From positions 2,046,001 to 2,110,000 of the forward strand of contig NZ_OCSR01000002.1 in NCBI RefSeq assembly GCF_900230185.1: 64,000 bases of DNA. The letters run 5' to 3'. This document shows positions 53,858 through 62,799 of the stretch, in pieces. This DNA comes from Burkholderia sp. OK233 (GTDB lineage: Bacteria > Pseudomonadota > Gammaproteobacteria > Burkholderiales > Burkholderiaceae). The translations under genes and the position numbers were made by a program. The notes beneath the pieces were generated by a model that ran no database searches, was not told the origin of the DNA, and saw only the letters and a list, made by a program, of their open reading frames with translations. Numbering within the stretch: position 1 is the first letter of the stretch; each line of letters opens with the position of its first letter.

Positions 53858-54805
53858 ATGACACGTATATTGCTCGGCGCCGTAGCCGCCGCTGTTTTAG
53901 GGCTTGGGATCGCAGGACAGGCCCATGCTGCTGATAAAAAGGTATTCGCTGTCGTGCCGAAAGCGCTTGGCGTGCCCTTCTACGCGGACGCGGAAAAAGG
54001 CTGCAAGGAAGAGGCGGCCAAGATCGGCGCCGAATGCCTCTTCACCGGACCTGCCCAGCTTGACGACGCTGAACAGGCTCGCATTGTGCGCGACCTGATC
54101 ACCCGCAAGGTCGCGGGAATCGCGATTGCGCCGAACAATCCTGATTCGATCAGCAGTGTGATCAGTGCGGCAATGGCCAAGAACATCCCGGTCGTCACCT
54201 TTGACTCCGACGCGCCGAAGTCCAAACGTGTCGCCTTTATCGGCACCAACAACGAGGGCGGTGGCATGTCGGCAGGCGAGGCATTCGCCAAGGCGCTCCC
54301 GAATGGCGGGACCTACGCCGTGATCACCGGAGGGTTGTCGGCGGCGAACCTCAACGACCGCATCAAGGGTTTCAAGTCGAAGCTCGGCGGCACGTTCAAG
54401 GAGGTCTCCGGTTCGCCTTTCCCTTGCAATGACGATTCCAGTACGGCGGTGCAGTTGATTCAGGACATCCTCGCCAAGAATCCCAATATCGACGGCATTT
54501 TCTTCGCCGGAGGCTGGCCGATGTTCGCACCGGAAGCCTATACGCGAGCGCTGAAAAACAAGGCGGCCGATCTCAAGGCGGGTAAGTTCGTGATCGTGTC
54601 GTTCGATACCTTGCCGACGCAGATCAAGCTCCTGAAGGAGGGGTATGCGACCACGCTCGTCGGTCAGCGACCGACAAGAATGGGCTCGGACTCTGTTGGG
54701 CAACTGGAGAAACTGACCAAGGGCGAAAAGGTGCCGCCCGTCACGGACACAGGCGTGGACATTGTCGATTCGTCGAACGTCGACAAGTTTACGGCTGGCA
54801 AATAA
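53858..54805 (+). CDS. Periplasmic sugar-binding protein (system B)
   Basis: This 315-residue type-I binding protein has a signal peptide (LLGAVAAAVLGLGIAGQAHA) and a lobe start VFAVVPKALGVPFYADAEKG. The Asn/Asp-rich NNPDSISSVISAAM and TFDSDAPKSKRVAFIGTNN follow. GGAGG precedes ATG 53858. It is paired with permease B and ATPase B. Its sequence differs from binding protein A, implying a different ligand. Confidence 0.92.
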   Translation: MTRILLGAVAAAVLGLGIAGQAHAADKKVFAVVPKALGVPFYADAEKGCKEEAAKIGAECLFTGPAQLDDAEQARIVRDLITRKVAGIAIAPNNPDSISSVISAAMAKNIPVVTFDSDAPKSKRVAFIGTNNEGGGMSAGEAFAKALPNGGTYAVITGGLSAANLNDRIKGFKSKLGGTFKEVSGSPFPCNDDSSTAVQLIQDILAKNPNIDGIFFAGGWPMFAPEAYTRALKNKAADLKAGKFVIVSFDTLPTQIKLLKEGYATTLVGQRPTRMGSDSVGQLEKLTKGEKVPPVTDTGVDIVDSSNVDKFTAGK

Positions 54806-54813
54806 TCCACTGC

Positions 54814-54845
54814 GCGGGACGGTCCCTGCGCACCGGCCGTCCCGC
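54814..54845 (+). terminator. Intercistronic hairpin after binding protein B
   Basis: A 9-bp perfect stem (GCGGGACGG / CCGTCCCGC) with a 14-base loop, followed by CGCTTTT, lies between binding protein B and ATPase B. It resembles the attenuators that let binding protein exceed ATPase expression. Confidence 0.6.
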
Positions 54846-54871
54846 CGCTTTTCGCGCTAGTGAGTGCCGCC

Positions 54872-56413
54872 ATGACCGTGTTGTTGAGCGTTGAGCATAT
54901 TTCAAAGAGCTATCCAGGCGTCAAGGCATTGCAGGACGTGTCCTTTGCCGTGGAGGCTGGGACCGTGCATGCGGTCATGGGTGAGAACGGCGCCGGCAAG
55001 TCGACGCTGATGCAGATCATTGCCGGCGCCCATTCCCCGACATCCGGGCGACTGGTGTTCGACGGCGTGGAGTTGCAACTCGCTGGCACGAAGGATGCCG
55101 CCCGTCAGGGTATTGCAATCGTTTTCCAGGAGCTGATGCTTGCGCCGAACATGACCGTTGCCGAGAACATCTTTCTCGGCGCGGAGCCTCGCATGGCGCG
55201 CGTGCTGGTCGACCGCCGCAGGCTGATTGCACAGGCCAGCGCCGCCATGGAGCGGTTGGGCATCGCGCTAGACCCGGACACCCGGCTCGGAGATCTGACG
55301 ATCGCGCAGCAACAGCTTATCGAGATCTGCAAGGCGCTGATACACGAACCGCGCCTGCTCATTCTGGACGAACCTACATCCAGTCTGTCGGAGGCCGACT
55401 CCCTGACGCTGTTCAAGGTGGTGCACGACCTGCGGGCTCGAGGCGTGACGATCCTCTACATCTCGCATCGCATGCGCGAGGTGTTCGACAACTGCGACGC
55501 CGTTACCGTATTGCGCGACGGCAAGCATGTCCGCACGACCCTGCTCGCCGACACGTCGCCCGAAGAGGTGGTGCGCCTGATGGTGGGCCGTGATCTTGCC
55601 GAAGTGCGGCGTATCCGGCCCGAGAACGCGGCGCAACCGATTGTTCTATCGGTGCAGGGTCTGGGTGACGGCAAACGCTATCAGGACGTCTCGTTCGCGT
55701 TGCGACGCGGCGAGATCGTGGGTCTGGCGGGGCTCGTCGGCGCCGGCCGCTCGGAAGTGGCGATGGGGATTTTCGGTGCGCCGCCGCCGATGGCCGGAAC
55801 CATCACGATGGAGGGCCGGCCCGTCACCGTCGCGAAGCCGCGCGACGCCATGAAGCTGGGGATCGGACTGGTTCCCGAAGACCGCAAGGACCAGGGGCTC
55901 GTACTCGGCATGGCGGTGGGCAGTAATCTGTCCCTCGCGGCGCTGGGTCTCGGCCGGATTTCGAACGGGGGCTTCATCAGGCCGGGCGAGGAATCCCGCA
56001 TGATCGAAGGCTATGTCGAGCGGTTCCAGATCAAGACGCCGACGGTTGAGCAACTGGTCGGTCTGCTGAGCGGCGGCAACCAGCAGAAGGTGGTGCTGGC
56101 GAAATGGCTCGCCTCGAAGCCGCGCGTGCTTATCGTCGATGAACCGACGCGTGGCGTGGACGTCGGAACGAAGGCCGAGATCTATGCGCTCATGCGCGAG
56201 CTGGCTCGCGATGGCCTTGCCATTCTCGTGATATCGAGCGACTTGCCCGAGGTGCTGACGATCTCGGACCGCATTCTCGTCATGCGTGCGGGTCGCCTGG
56301 CGGGAGAAATCAGCTTTGATGACGCCTCCGAGGAACGCATCATGTCGCTTGCCGCTCTTGAACATGCCGATCCGGCTCATCCGGAGATCAGGCCAACGGG
56401 TTCTGCGCCGTAG
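54872..56413 (+). CDS. Ribose-type ABC transporter ATPase (system B)
   Basis: This 513-residue (517 from GTG 54860) double-domain ATPase is of RbsA type. The first half has MGENGAGKSTLMQIIAGA and ILDEPTSSL. The second half has a degenerate Walker A (GLVGAGRSEVA), LSGGNQQKVVLAKWL and LIVDEPTRGVDVG. ATG 54872 and GTG 54860 are both possible. It completes system B with the permease and binding protein ahead. Confidence 0.94.
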   Translation: MTVLLSVEHISKSYPGVKALQDVSFAVEAGTVHAVMGENGAGKSTLMQIIAGAHSPTSGRLVFDGVELQLAGTKDAARQGIAIVFQELMLAPNMTVAENIFLGAEPRMARVLVDRRRLIAQASAAMERLGIALDPDTRLGDLTIAQQQLIEICKALIHEPRLLILDEPTSSLSEADSLTLFKVVHDLRARGVTILYISHRMREVFDNCDAVTVLRDGKHVRTTLLADTSPEEVVRLMVGRDLAEVRRIRPENAAQPIVLSVQGLGDGKRYQDVSFALRRGEIVGLAGLVGAGRSEVAMGIFGAPPPMAGTITMEGRPVTVAKPRDAMKLGIGLVPEDRKDQGLVLGMAVGSNLSLAALGLGRISNGGFIRPGEESRMIEGYVERFQIKTPTVEQLVGLLSGGNQQKVVLAKWLASKPRVLIVDEPTRGVDVGTKAEIYALMRELARDGLAILVISSDLPEVLTISDRILVMRAGRLAGEISFDDASEERIMSLAALEHADPAHPEIRPTGSAP

Positions 56414-56490
56414 GCGCTTGGCTTGCCCCTGCGTTAAAAATGGGTGCTGCCTGCCAATGTCGAGCGGCGCTCGATACGGCGCTGAAAAAA

Positions 56491-57273
56491 TCAGACTTGC
56501 ACGCGTCCGCCATCAACGAACAGTTCTATCCCGGTGATATAGCTGGCATCGTCGGAGGCGAGAAAGGAAACCGCCTTTGCGATCTCATCGGTGCTGCCGA
56601 CGCGACCAAGCGGTGTCGTCTCGGCAACCTCCTTGCAATAGGCTTCGATCTGTTCATCGCTCAGCTTGAGTTCGGTCTTGTAGGCAGGTGTGACGACGAC
56701 GCCAGGCGCGACCACATTGACGCGGATGTCGCGACCTTTGAGATCCGATGCCCAGGTGCGCGCGAAGGAGCGCAAGGCAGCCTTGGTGGCGGCATAGACG
56801 CCGAATGCCGGTACACCTTGTACCGATGTGATCGATCCTGTAATCACGATGGCGCTGCCGGCCCGCATGAGCGGCAATGCGCTCTGCACGGTTAGCAGGG
56901 TGCCTTTCACATTGATGTCGAAGTACTTGTCGAATTGTGCTTCGGTGATTTCTCCAAGCGGGGTGAACTCTCCGCCGCCCGCATTGGCAAAGAGAATGTC
57001 TATCCGTTGATGTTCCGCGGACACTGCGTCGACGACTCTCTTAAGGTCGGCGGCCGACGAAATGTCGCCACGAATCGCGCGCGCCCCGTGTCCGATTTCA
57101 GATACCGCTGTGTCCAATTCCGCCTGGCGTCTACCGGTGATAAACACCGTTGCACCTTCGCGAGCGAGACGCTTGGCGGTAGCGAGGCCGATGCCGGTGC
57201 TGCCGCCGGTCACGAGCGCCACCTTTCCCGCGTGCTTCGTCGAATGGATGTTGTCGTAGAGAGACGTTGTCAT
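56491..57273 (-). CDS. Short-chain dehydrogenase/reductase (SDR)
   Basis: This 260-residue classical SDR has the NAD(P)-binding GGSTGIGLATAKRL, NAG in LFANAGGGEF, catalytic Ser (GSITSVQG) and YxxxK in YAATKAALRS. It oxidises or reduces a sugar, polyol or similar alcohol. It is convergent with the ABC operon and divergent from a LysR gene that probably controls it. Cytosolic. Confidence 0.93.
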   Translation of the reverse strand: MTTSLYDNIHSTKHAGKVALVTGGSTGIGLATAKRLAREGATVFITGRRQAELDTAVSEIGHGARAIRGDISSAADLKRVVDAVSAEHQRIDILFANAGGGEFTPLGEITEAQFDKYFDINVKGTLLTVQSALPLMRAGSAIVITGSITSVQGVPAFGVYAATKAALRSFARTWASDLKGRDIRVNVVAPGVVVTPAYKTELKLSDEQIEAYCKEVAETTPLGRVGSTDEIAKAVSFLASDDASYITGIELFVDGGRVQV

Positions 57274-57359
57274 TTCAAGGCTCCTGGTTCAGTTGTGGAT
57301 TAATGAGCCCAGCTTAGTTTAAACACCCATGCAGATAAATATGTATATTGTGGTTTATC

Positions 57360-57377
57360 TATCCACCTGGATGGATA
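57360..57377. promoter_or_regulatory. Candidate LysR site between SDR and LysR genes
   Basis: The inverted repeat TATCCA-N6-TGGATA sits in the divergent promoter region upstream of the LysR start at 57395. Confidence 0.5.
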
Positions 57378-57394
57378 ATCGACGAGGTAGATCC

Positions 57395-58294
57395 ATGGAC
57401 CATCTGCAGGCCATTCGTATTTTTGTCCGCGTTGTCGAAACAGGGGGCTTCGGGCGGGCGGCACTTTCTCTGAATATGCCCAATGCCACGGCGAGCAAAT
57501 GGGTCCAGTCACTGGAAGCGCATCTTGGCGTAAAACTGCTGGAGCGAAATACGCGGCGGGTCAGTGTGACGACCTATGGCGCTGCTTACTATGAGCGCAC
57601 TCGGCAACTCCTCAGCGAGCTTGATGACATCGAGGCTACGCTCGGTCGGGAGGAGGCGAGCCCGCGCGGTGTGCTGAGAGTCGACGCCGGCGGATCGACT
57701 GCAAGCGGCATTCTCATTCCTGCGTTGCCAACCTTTCTTGCGCGTTATCCCGACATACAGGTTCAACTCAGCGTTACTGACCGCACTGCGGATCTTGTCG
57801 CCGAAAACATAGACTGTGCAATTCGAAGTACAGCCGATGATCCGGATCTCGTGACGCATCCGATCGGGAAGCTTGCGTGGACAACATGTGCGAGTCCCGC
57901 TTATCTCGCGAAGTACGGCACACCGAAGCATCCGCAGGAAATCGTGGATAACAACCTTCCTGTTGTTGGATATTTTTCTGCCAGTACGGGCGTGACGCAG
58001 CCCCTTACCTTTTGCCGGGACGAGGAAACGATCACGCTTGGTCGCGTACGCAATGACGTTCTTGTTAGCGAGAGCAATGCGCACGTTGCTACTGCACTGG
58101 CTGGTTTGGGGATCGTCCATACATTGGACTTCATGGCTCGCCCGTCCATCAAGCAAAAGAGACTTGTACCCATTCTCACGCGATGGCGACCGAACCCGCT
58201 TGAGGTCTATATCGCGTATCCGCCTAGCCGAAGATATAGCACCAAGGTGAGGGTGTTTGCCGATTGGGCCGCTACATTGTTCGAGTCTGCGTGA
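57395..58294 (+). CDS. LysR-family regulator next to SDR
   Basis: This 299-residue LysR protein has a winged helix (AIRIFVRVVETGGFGRAALS, then LNMPNATASKWVQSLEAHLG) and a C-terminal domain of the CrgA/AaeR-like group (GVLRVDAGGSTASGILIPAL). The start is ATG 57395; an upstream ATG at 57329 would add 22 non-conserved residues. It is divergent from the SDR gene and likely regulates it. Confidence 0.9.
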   Translation: MDHLQAIRIFVRVVETGGFGRAALSLNMPNATASKWVQSLEAHLGVKLLERNTRRVSVTTYGAAYYERTRQLLSELDDIEATLGREEASPRGVLRVDAGGSTASGILIPALPTFLARYPDIQVQLSVTDRTADLVAENIDCAIRSTADDPDLVTHPIGKLAWTTCASPAYLAKYGTPKHPQEIVDNNLPVVGYFSASTGVTQPLTFCRDEETITLGRVRNDVLVSESNAHVATALAGLGIVHTLDFMARPSIKQKRLVPILTRWRPNPLEVYIAYPPSRRYSTKVRVFADWAATLFESA

Positions 58295-58468
58295 GTCGTA
58301 GCAGGTGACCGAATCGCGCTGCCCGGGCGCGATCAGTTTGATACCGCACTCCGATACGAAGTTGAAGGCGGCAGGACGTTGCCGCCCGTTACGGAAACGT
58401 TCGTTGCAGCGTTGATCGAAAGGCTGACGAGGTGCTCGTCGTCGTGATCAGGCGCGTGCTTTGCTGAC

Positions 58469-59386
58469 CTACTTGACTAGAGCGGTTTCGTTCTGTGCCA
58501 GCTGAACGCAAAACCGGCGAACGGTTTCGAGCATCGGTGCGTGCGTTCTGCCACTCAAGGTGACGAACGCATATTGCGCGTCGAGCTCAAGCGGCGCATC
58601 GAGAGGGACGGCTACGACCTCGCCGGTATCGAGCCACGTGCGAGCCGTGCCCAGTACGCCTAGGAATACCGCGTTGGTGGACCGGACGGCATCGATAAGC
58701 GTCGACACGGTGTCGGACGACGCACGCAACAGGCGGTCCGGATGGGCCCCCGGTCCGAAGCGGCGGGTAAGCGCGCGCGTTGCCTCATCGCTTAGCATCG
58801 TCGAGATGATCGGAAACTCGATCAGATCTGCAAACGACGCACGCGAGACCGTCAGCAGCGGATGGCCGCGACGCACCATGAAGCCTGAACGGACCCGTCC
58901 CAGTAGCTCGACCGCAAGATCCTCGTTTGGCGGTACGGCGCGCGAATGAACCAGCAGCGCATCGAATTCGCGCGTTCGTAGCGCAGCGAGCTGTGCCTCC
59001 GGCGTACCGGCCGAAAGGTGCAGGCCAACGGATGGATGCCGCTGAAGCATCATCGTCATCAAGGGGCCGGCGAACATGCCGTTCGGCGTGAAGCCGAGTC
59101 CCAGACGAATCGTCCCGCCCGTCCCTTCCGTCAGCATCTGTGCGCTGATTCTCAGATCCGCGGCTTCCGAAACGATCTTTCGCGCTCTTTCGGCCGCAGC
59201 AACGCCAAATGGCGTCAGTTCGTTGCGCTTGCCGATTCGATCGATCAGCCGTACCCCCAACTCCTGTTCCAGCATCTGGATGCTGCGGCTTAAGGCTGGC
59301 TGAGTGAGATGCAATTTCTCGGAGGCGCGGCTGAACGAACCTGTTTCAACAAGAGCAAGAAAATGGACCAGATGGTGGAGGTTCAT
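58469..59386 (-). CDS. LysR-family regulator of the carboxylesterase cassette
   Basis: This 305-residue LysR protein has a winged helix (LVHFLALVETGSFSRASEKL, then HLTQPALSRSIQMLEQELGV) and effector domain (IRLGLGFTPNGMFAGPLMTM). It is divergent from a lipoprotein carboxylesterase gene followed by an M20 peptidase and an MFS gene, whose expression it presumably controls. Confidence 0.9.
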   Translation of the reverse strand: MNLHHLVHFLALVETGSFSRASEKLHLTQPALSRSIQMLEQELGVRLIDRIGKRNELTPFGVAAAERARKIVSEAADLRISAQMLTEGTGGTIRLGLGFTPNGMFAGPLMTMMLQRHPSVGLHLSAGTPEAQLAALRTREFDALLVHSRAVPPNEDLAVELLGRVRSGFMVRRGHPLLTVSRASFADLIEFPIISTMLSDEATRALTRRFGPGAHPDRLLRASSDTVSTLIDAVRSTNAVFLGVLGTARTWLDTGEVVAVPLDAPLELDAQYAFVTLSGRTHAPMLETVRRFCVQLAQNETALVK

Positions 59387-59623
59387 GGTGTTTCCGGACG
59401 TCGGGTGGTGTACAGGCTCAAACGTTTATCATCAGACAATGTAATGTAAATCAAAAAAATAATGCATTGGACACATAGTTTTGACGTTTCTAGCATACGC
59501 AACATCCAGTCCGCCAATCCTGCGGAGTTCGCAAAGCCGGGTCTGTTCGGACGCTCCGCTTGACGGGCTGGCGTCATCGGCCCGATCGATGTGGACTGAA
59601 TCAAAACGACATAGGGGAGCACT

Positions 59624-61198
59624 ATGAAATCGAACGGCATCGGGCGGCTATGCGCCGCCCTCCTGGCGTTATGTCTTGCCGCATGCGGAGGCTCGGTTAG
59701 CCAGCCGAATCCGCTGGCAGCGCAAACAAACGAGGGAAGTGTGGTTGGGAGTGCGAGTGGAAACGTGGTTTCCTTTCTCGGCGTTCCGTACGCGTTAGCG
59801 CCGGTCGGCCAACTTCGCTGGAAGCCGCCGCAGGCGCCGGCTCGGCGCGCAGGCACCTTGACGGCGACCTCGTACGGCAAGGCGTGCCCTCAGAACGACA
59901 TGGCCGAAAGCGACATGTCAGAGGACTGCCTCTTTATCAATGTGCAGAGGCCGCTTCACGCGCTGCCTGCCAGCAAGCTCCCTGTCCTTGTATATATCCA
60001 CGGTGGGGCATTTACGGTCGGATCGGGGGCGCAGATCGACGGCAGCACGCTTGTCGACTCCGGCAACATGATTGTCGTGACATTCAACTATCGGCTTGGG
60101 GCGCTCGGCTATCTTGCCAATCAGAGCCTTAAAGCGGCAAACAATGACGGAACGCTGGGCAACTTTGCCGTGATGGATCAACAGGCAGCGCTGCGCTGGG
60201 TACAACAGAATATCGGCTCCTTCGGCGGCGACCCGGGCAACGTGACGGTGTGGGGCCTGTCGGCCGGCGCGACATCGACCTTCACGTTGCTTGAATCGCC
60301 TCTGTCGAAAGGTCTCTTTGCGAGGGCAGTCATGGAAAGTGGGGGCGGCGGTGCGTATTCGAATCTGACGCCCGACACCGCAACGGCGCAGGGCGATGGT
60401 TTCATCTCGACGATAGGATGTAGCGGGTCAGCTGACGTGCTCTCGTGCCTTCGCGGCAAATCCGCCGATGACATCGTCGCAGCGCAGGCCAACGGCAAAT
60501 GGCGTCCGACGGTGGACGGACAGATCGTGACCCAGGTGCCATCGACTGCCTTTGTCGCAGGTAATTTCAATCGGGTGCCGGTAATGATCGGCGGCGTCTA
60601 CGACGAGGGCACGCTGTTTGTCCCGCCCACCTTGCCAGCATCTGTCTATAGCCAGGCTATTGCATCTCTGGCGCCGCCCGGGTTCGACACAACGCAAATT
60701 CTCACGGCCTATCCTTTGTCGAACTATGCTGTCCCCGCACAGGGCTACGCTCGCGCAATGGGTGACGCTATGTACGGATGCGGTAACAGTTCGCGGCGTG
60801 ATGAACTGTCGGCATGGGTGCCCGTGTATGGATGGGAATTGACCGATCCGTCGCTGTCATTTCCAGTCAATCCAACGGCCTTTTATCTGGGCACGTCCCA
60901 TGGGACTGATGCGGTCTACTGGTTCGGTCCGACGGTTGTGGCTAAGGCGAGTACGAATCCCGCGATGCAGGCTTTAGGTGTGCAGATGAAGCAGTACCTG
61001 ATCAACTTCGTGCGTGCTGGTGATCCGAATGGCACGGCTGGCAGCCAAAGCACAGTATGGCCGCGCTATACCGGTCCAAACAATCGGCAGACGATAGAAC
61101 TCACCACGCCGTCGATCACCGTCTCGAACAGCGCATTCGAAACAGTGCACAAGTGCACAACGCTGTGGGGCAAGGGTGTATTCCCTCCGATTTATTGA
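59624..61198 (+). CDS. Type-B carboxylesterase lipoprotein
   Basis: This 524-residue carboxylesterase has a lipoprotein signal (LLALCLAAC, Cys21), so it is membrane-anchored on the periplasmic side. It shows the family block SEDCLFINVQRP, oxyanion HGGAF (126-130) and nucleophile elbow GLSAGAT (Ser213). Most family members have Glu-Ser here, so Leu is an unusual substitution. Acidic GGVYDEGTLF and a late GTSHGTDAVYWFG supply Glu and His. Its neighbours suggest ester hydrolysis before peptide processing and uptake. Confidence 0.88.
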   Translation: MKSNGIGRLCAALLALCLAACGGSVSQPNPLAAQTNEGSVVGSASGNVVSFLGVPYALAPVGQLRWKPPQAPARRAGTLTATSYGKACPQNDMAESDMSEDCLFINVQRPLHALPASKLPVLVYIHGGAFTVGSGAQIDGSTLVDSGNMIVVTFNYRLGALGYLANQSLKAANNDGTLGNFAVMDQQAALRWVQQNIGSFGGDPGNVTVWGLSAGATSTFTLLESPLSKGLFARAVMESGGGGAYSNLTPDTATAQGDGFISTIGCSGSADVLSCLRGKSADDIVAAQANGKWRPTVDGQIVTQVPSTAFVAGNFNRVPVMIGGVYDEGTLFVPPTLPASVYSQAIASLAPPGFDTTQILTAYPLSNYAVPAQGYARAMGDAMYGCGNSSRRDELSAWVPVYGWELTDPSLSFPVNPTAFYLGTSHGTDAVYWFGPTVVAKASTNPAMQALGVQMKQYLINFVRAGDPNGTAGSQSTVWPRYTGPNNRQTIELTTPSITVSNSAFETVHKCTTLWGKGVFPPIY

Positions 61199-61265
61199 AC
61201 CCGGGCCGCGCAGTGGATGGCGCTGTTCGAACAGGATGCCGGTTCTGAGCAAGGAAAATACTCAT

Positions 61266-62654
61266 ATGGTCGAGCAAGTCATTGAACATCTCCACAGTGA
61301 TCGAGAAGCGATCCTCGAGAGACTTAAAGCCCTGCTGAGAATACCCAGCGTGAGCCCGGATCCTGCATACGCGTTGGATATGGCAGAGGCGCGACGATTC
61401 CTCGTCGCGCGTCTTGCAGCAATCGGTCTCGTGAACGTTCAAGAACTCCAGGGCGGAGGAGAACCGGCGATCTATGGAGAATGGACTCAAGCGGTGGGTA
61501 AGCCGACAATCATCGTGTACGGTCACTACGATGTTCAGTCCGCGGAGCCACTTGATCAGTGGAAATCGCCACCGTTCGAGCCGACCATCAGGGGCAATTG
61601 TCTTTTTGCGCGTGGCGCATCGGACGTGAAGGGCTCGACCATGATCGCGCTAGAAGTCATTGCAGCGTATCTTGCCGTTCATGGCACGCTTCCGGTCAAC
61701 GTGAAGGTGTTCCTCGAGGGCGAGGAAGAGACGGGCAGTCCGACGCTGAACACGATCGTGGCGCGGCATCACGCGTTGCTGCGCGCGGACGGCGTGCTTT
61801 CGGCAGACGGCGGCAGAGCAAGTGCAACCATGCCGACGATCAACACCGGTGCGCGCGGCAACGGCCAACTGGAAATACGGTTGAGAACAGCGGCGAAGGA
61901 CCTGCACTCAGGTCGCTACGGCGGCGCGGTGCGCAATGCCCTTCACGAGATGGCCCGCCTGATTGCGACGCTTCACGATGCCGACGGACGCGTGATGGTG
62001 GAGGGATTTTATGAAGGCGTACTCGAACCGTCCGGTCGTCAGCGATTCGACACGGCCGCTTTCCCTTTCAATGAGGTCAGCTTCTTCGCCGATGTAAACG
62101 CGGTTCCTCATGGAGAACCGGGGTACACAGCACGAGAGCGCATTACGCTGCGACCGTCACTCGACGTCAACGGAATGTGGGGAGGTTACACAGGGGCCGG
62201 CGGCAAGACAATTATTCCTTGCGAAGCCGGAGCGAAGATGACTGTGCGCCTCGTCGAGGGGCAAAAATCGCAGGATGTTATTTCGAAGATTCTGCAGCAC
62301 TTGCGTGATCACTGTCCGGAAGATGCGTCTCTTTCTATCGTGCACCAGCATTTTGGCGCGCCTGCCGCGACCCTGCCACCAGACCATCCGCTTGTTCTTG
62401 CGGCCGAAACGGTGCTCTTCGAGGAGACGGGAATTCGACCGATTCATGTGCGTCTCGGCGCGAGTGTACCGGTCACTGCATTGTTCAAGGAGACGCTTGG
62501 GATTGAGACGCTTATGTTTGGCTACAACTTGCCAGACGAAGACGTCCACGCGCCGAATGAGTTCTTCCGACTTACATCGATCGACGAAGGGGTACGCGGC
62601 TGGGCTCGACTGTTCGAGGGACTGGCCACTTACCCGCCGGATTCATTTCATTGA
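61266..62654 (+). CDS. M20-family dipeptidase-like metallopeptidase
   Basis: This 462-residue M20 peptidase has metal and catalytic motifs VYGHYDVQS (His87, Asp89), RGASDVKGS (Asp120) and EGEEETGSP (Glu153-155). The late YNLPDEDVHAPNEF resembles the conserved His motif. ATG 61266 is preferred over an upstream frame. No signal peptide is seen, so it is cytosolic. It hydrolyses dipeptides or N-acyl amino acids, fitting the esterase and MFS neighbours. Confidence 0.9.
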   Translation: MVEQVIEHLHSDREAILERLKALLRIPSVSPDPAYALDMAEARRFLVARLAAIGLVNVQELQGGGEPAIYGEWTQAVGKPTIIVYGHYDVQSAEPLDQWKSPPFEPTIRGNCLFARGASDVKGSTMIALEVIAAYLAVHGTLPVNVKVFLEGEEETGSPTLNTIVARHHALLRADGVLSADGGRASATMPTINTGARGNGQLEIRLRTAAKDLHSGRYGGAVRNALHEMARLIATLHDADGRVMVEGFYEGVLEPSGRQRFDTAAFPFNEVSFFADVNAVPHGEPGYTARERITLRPSLDVNGMWGGYTGAGGKTIIPCEAGAKMTVRLVEGQKSQDVISKILQHLRDHCPEDASLSIVHQHFGAPAATLPPDHPLVLAAETVLFEETGIRPIHVRLGASVPVTALFKETLGIETLMFGYNLPDEDVHAPNEFFRLTSIDEGVRGWARLFEGLATYPPDSFH

Positions 62655-62799
62655 CCGTGATCGGACGAGTCGTACGGGTCAGCAATGGCGGGATGTGCTG
62701 TCTACCTGGGCGCAGGGTCAAAGACGCTCTGCACTTTCAAAAAATAGCCGAACAAACACCTGATGCGCGATCAGAAATCATTCTAATGAGGAGACGTTT

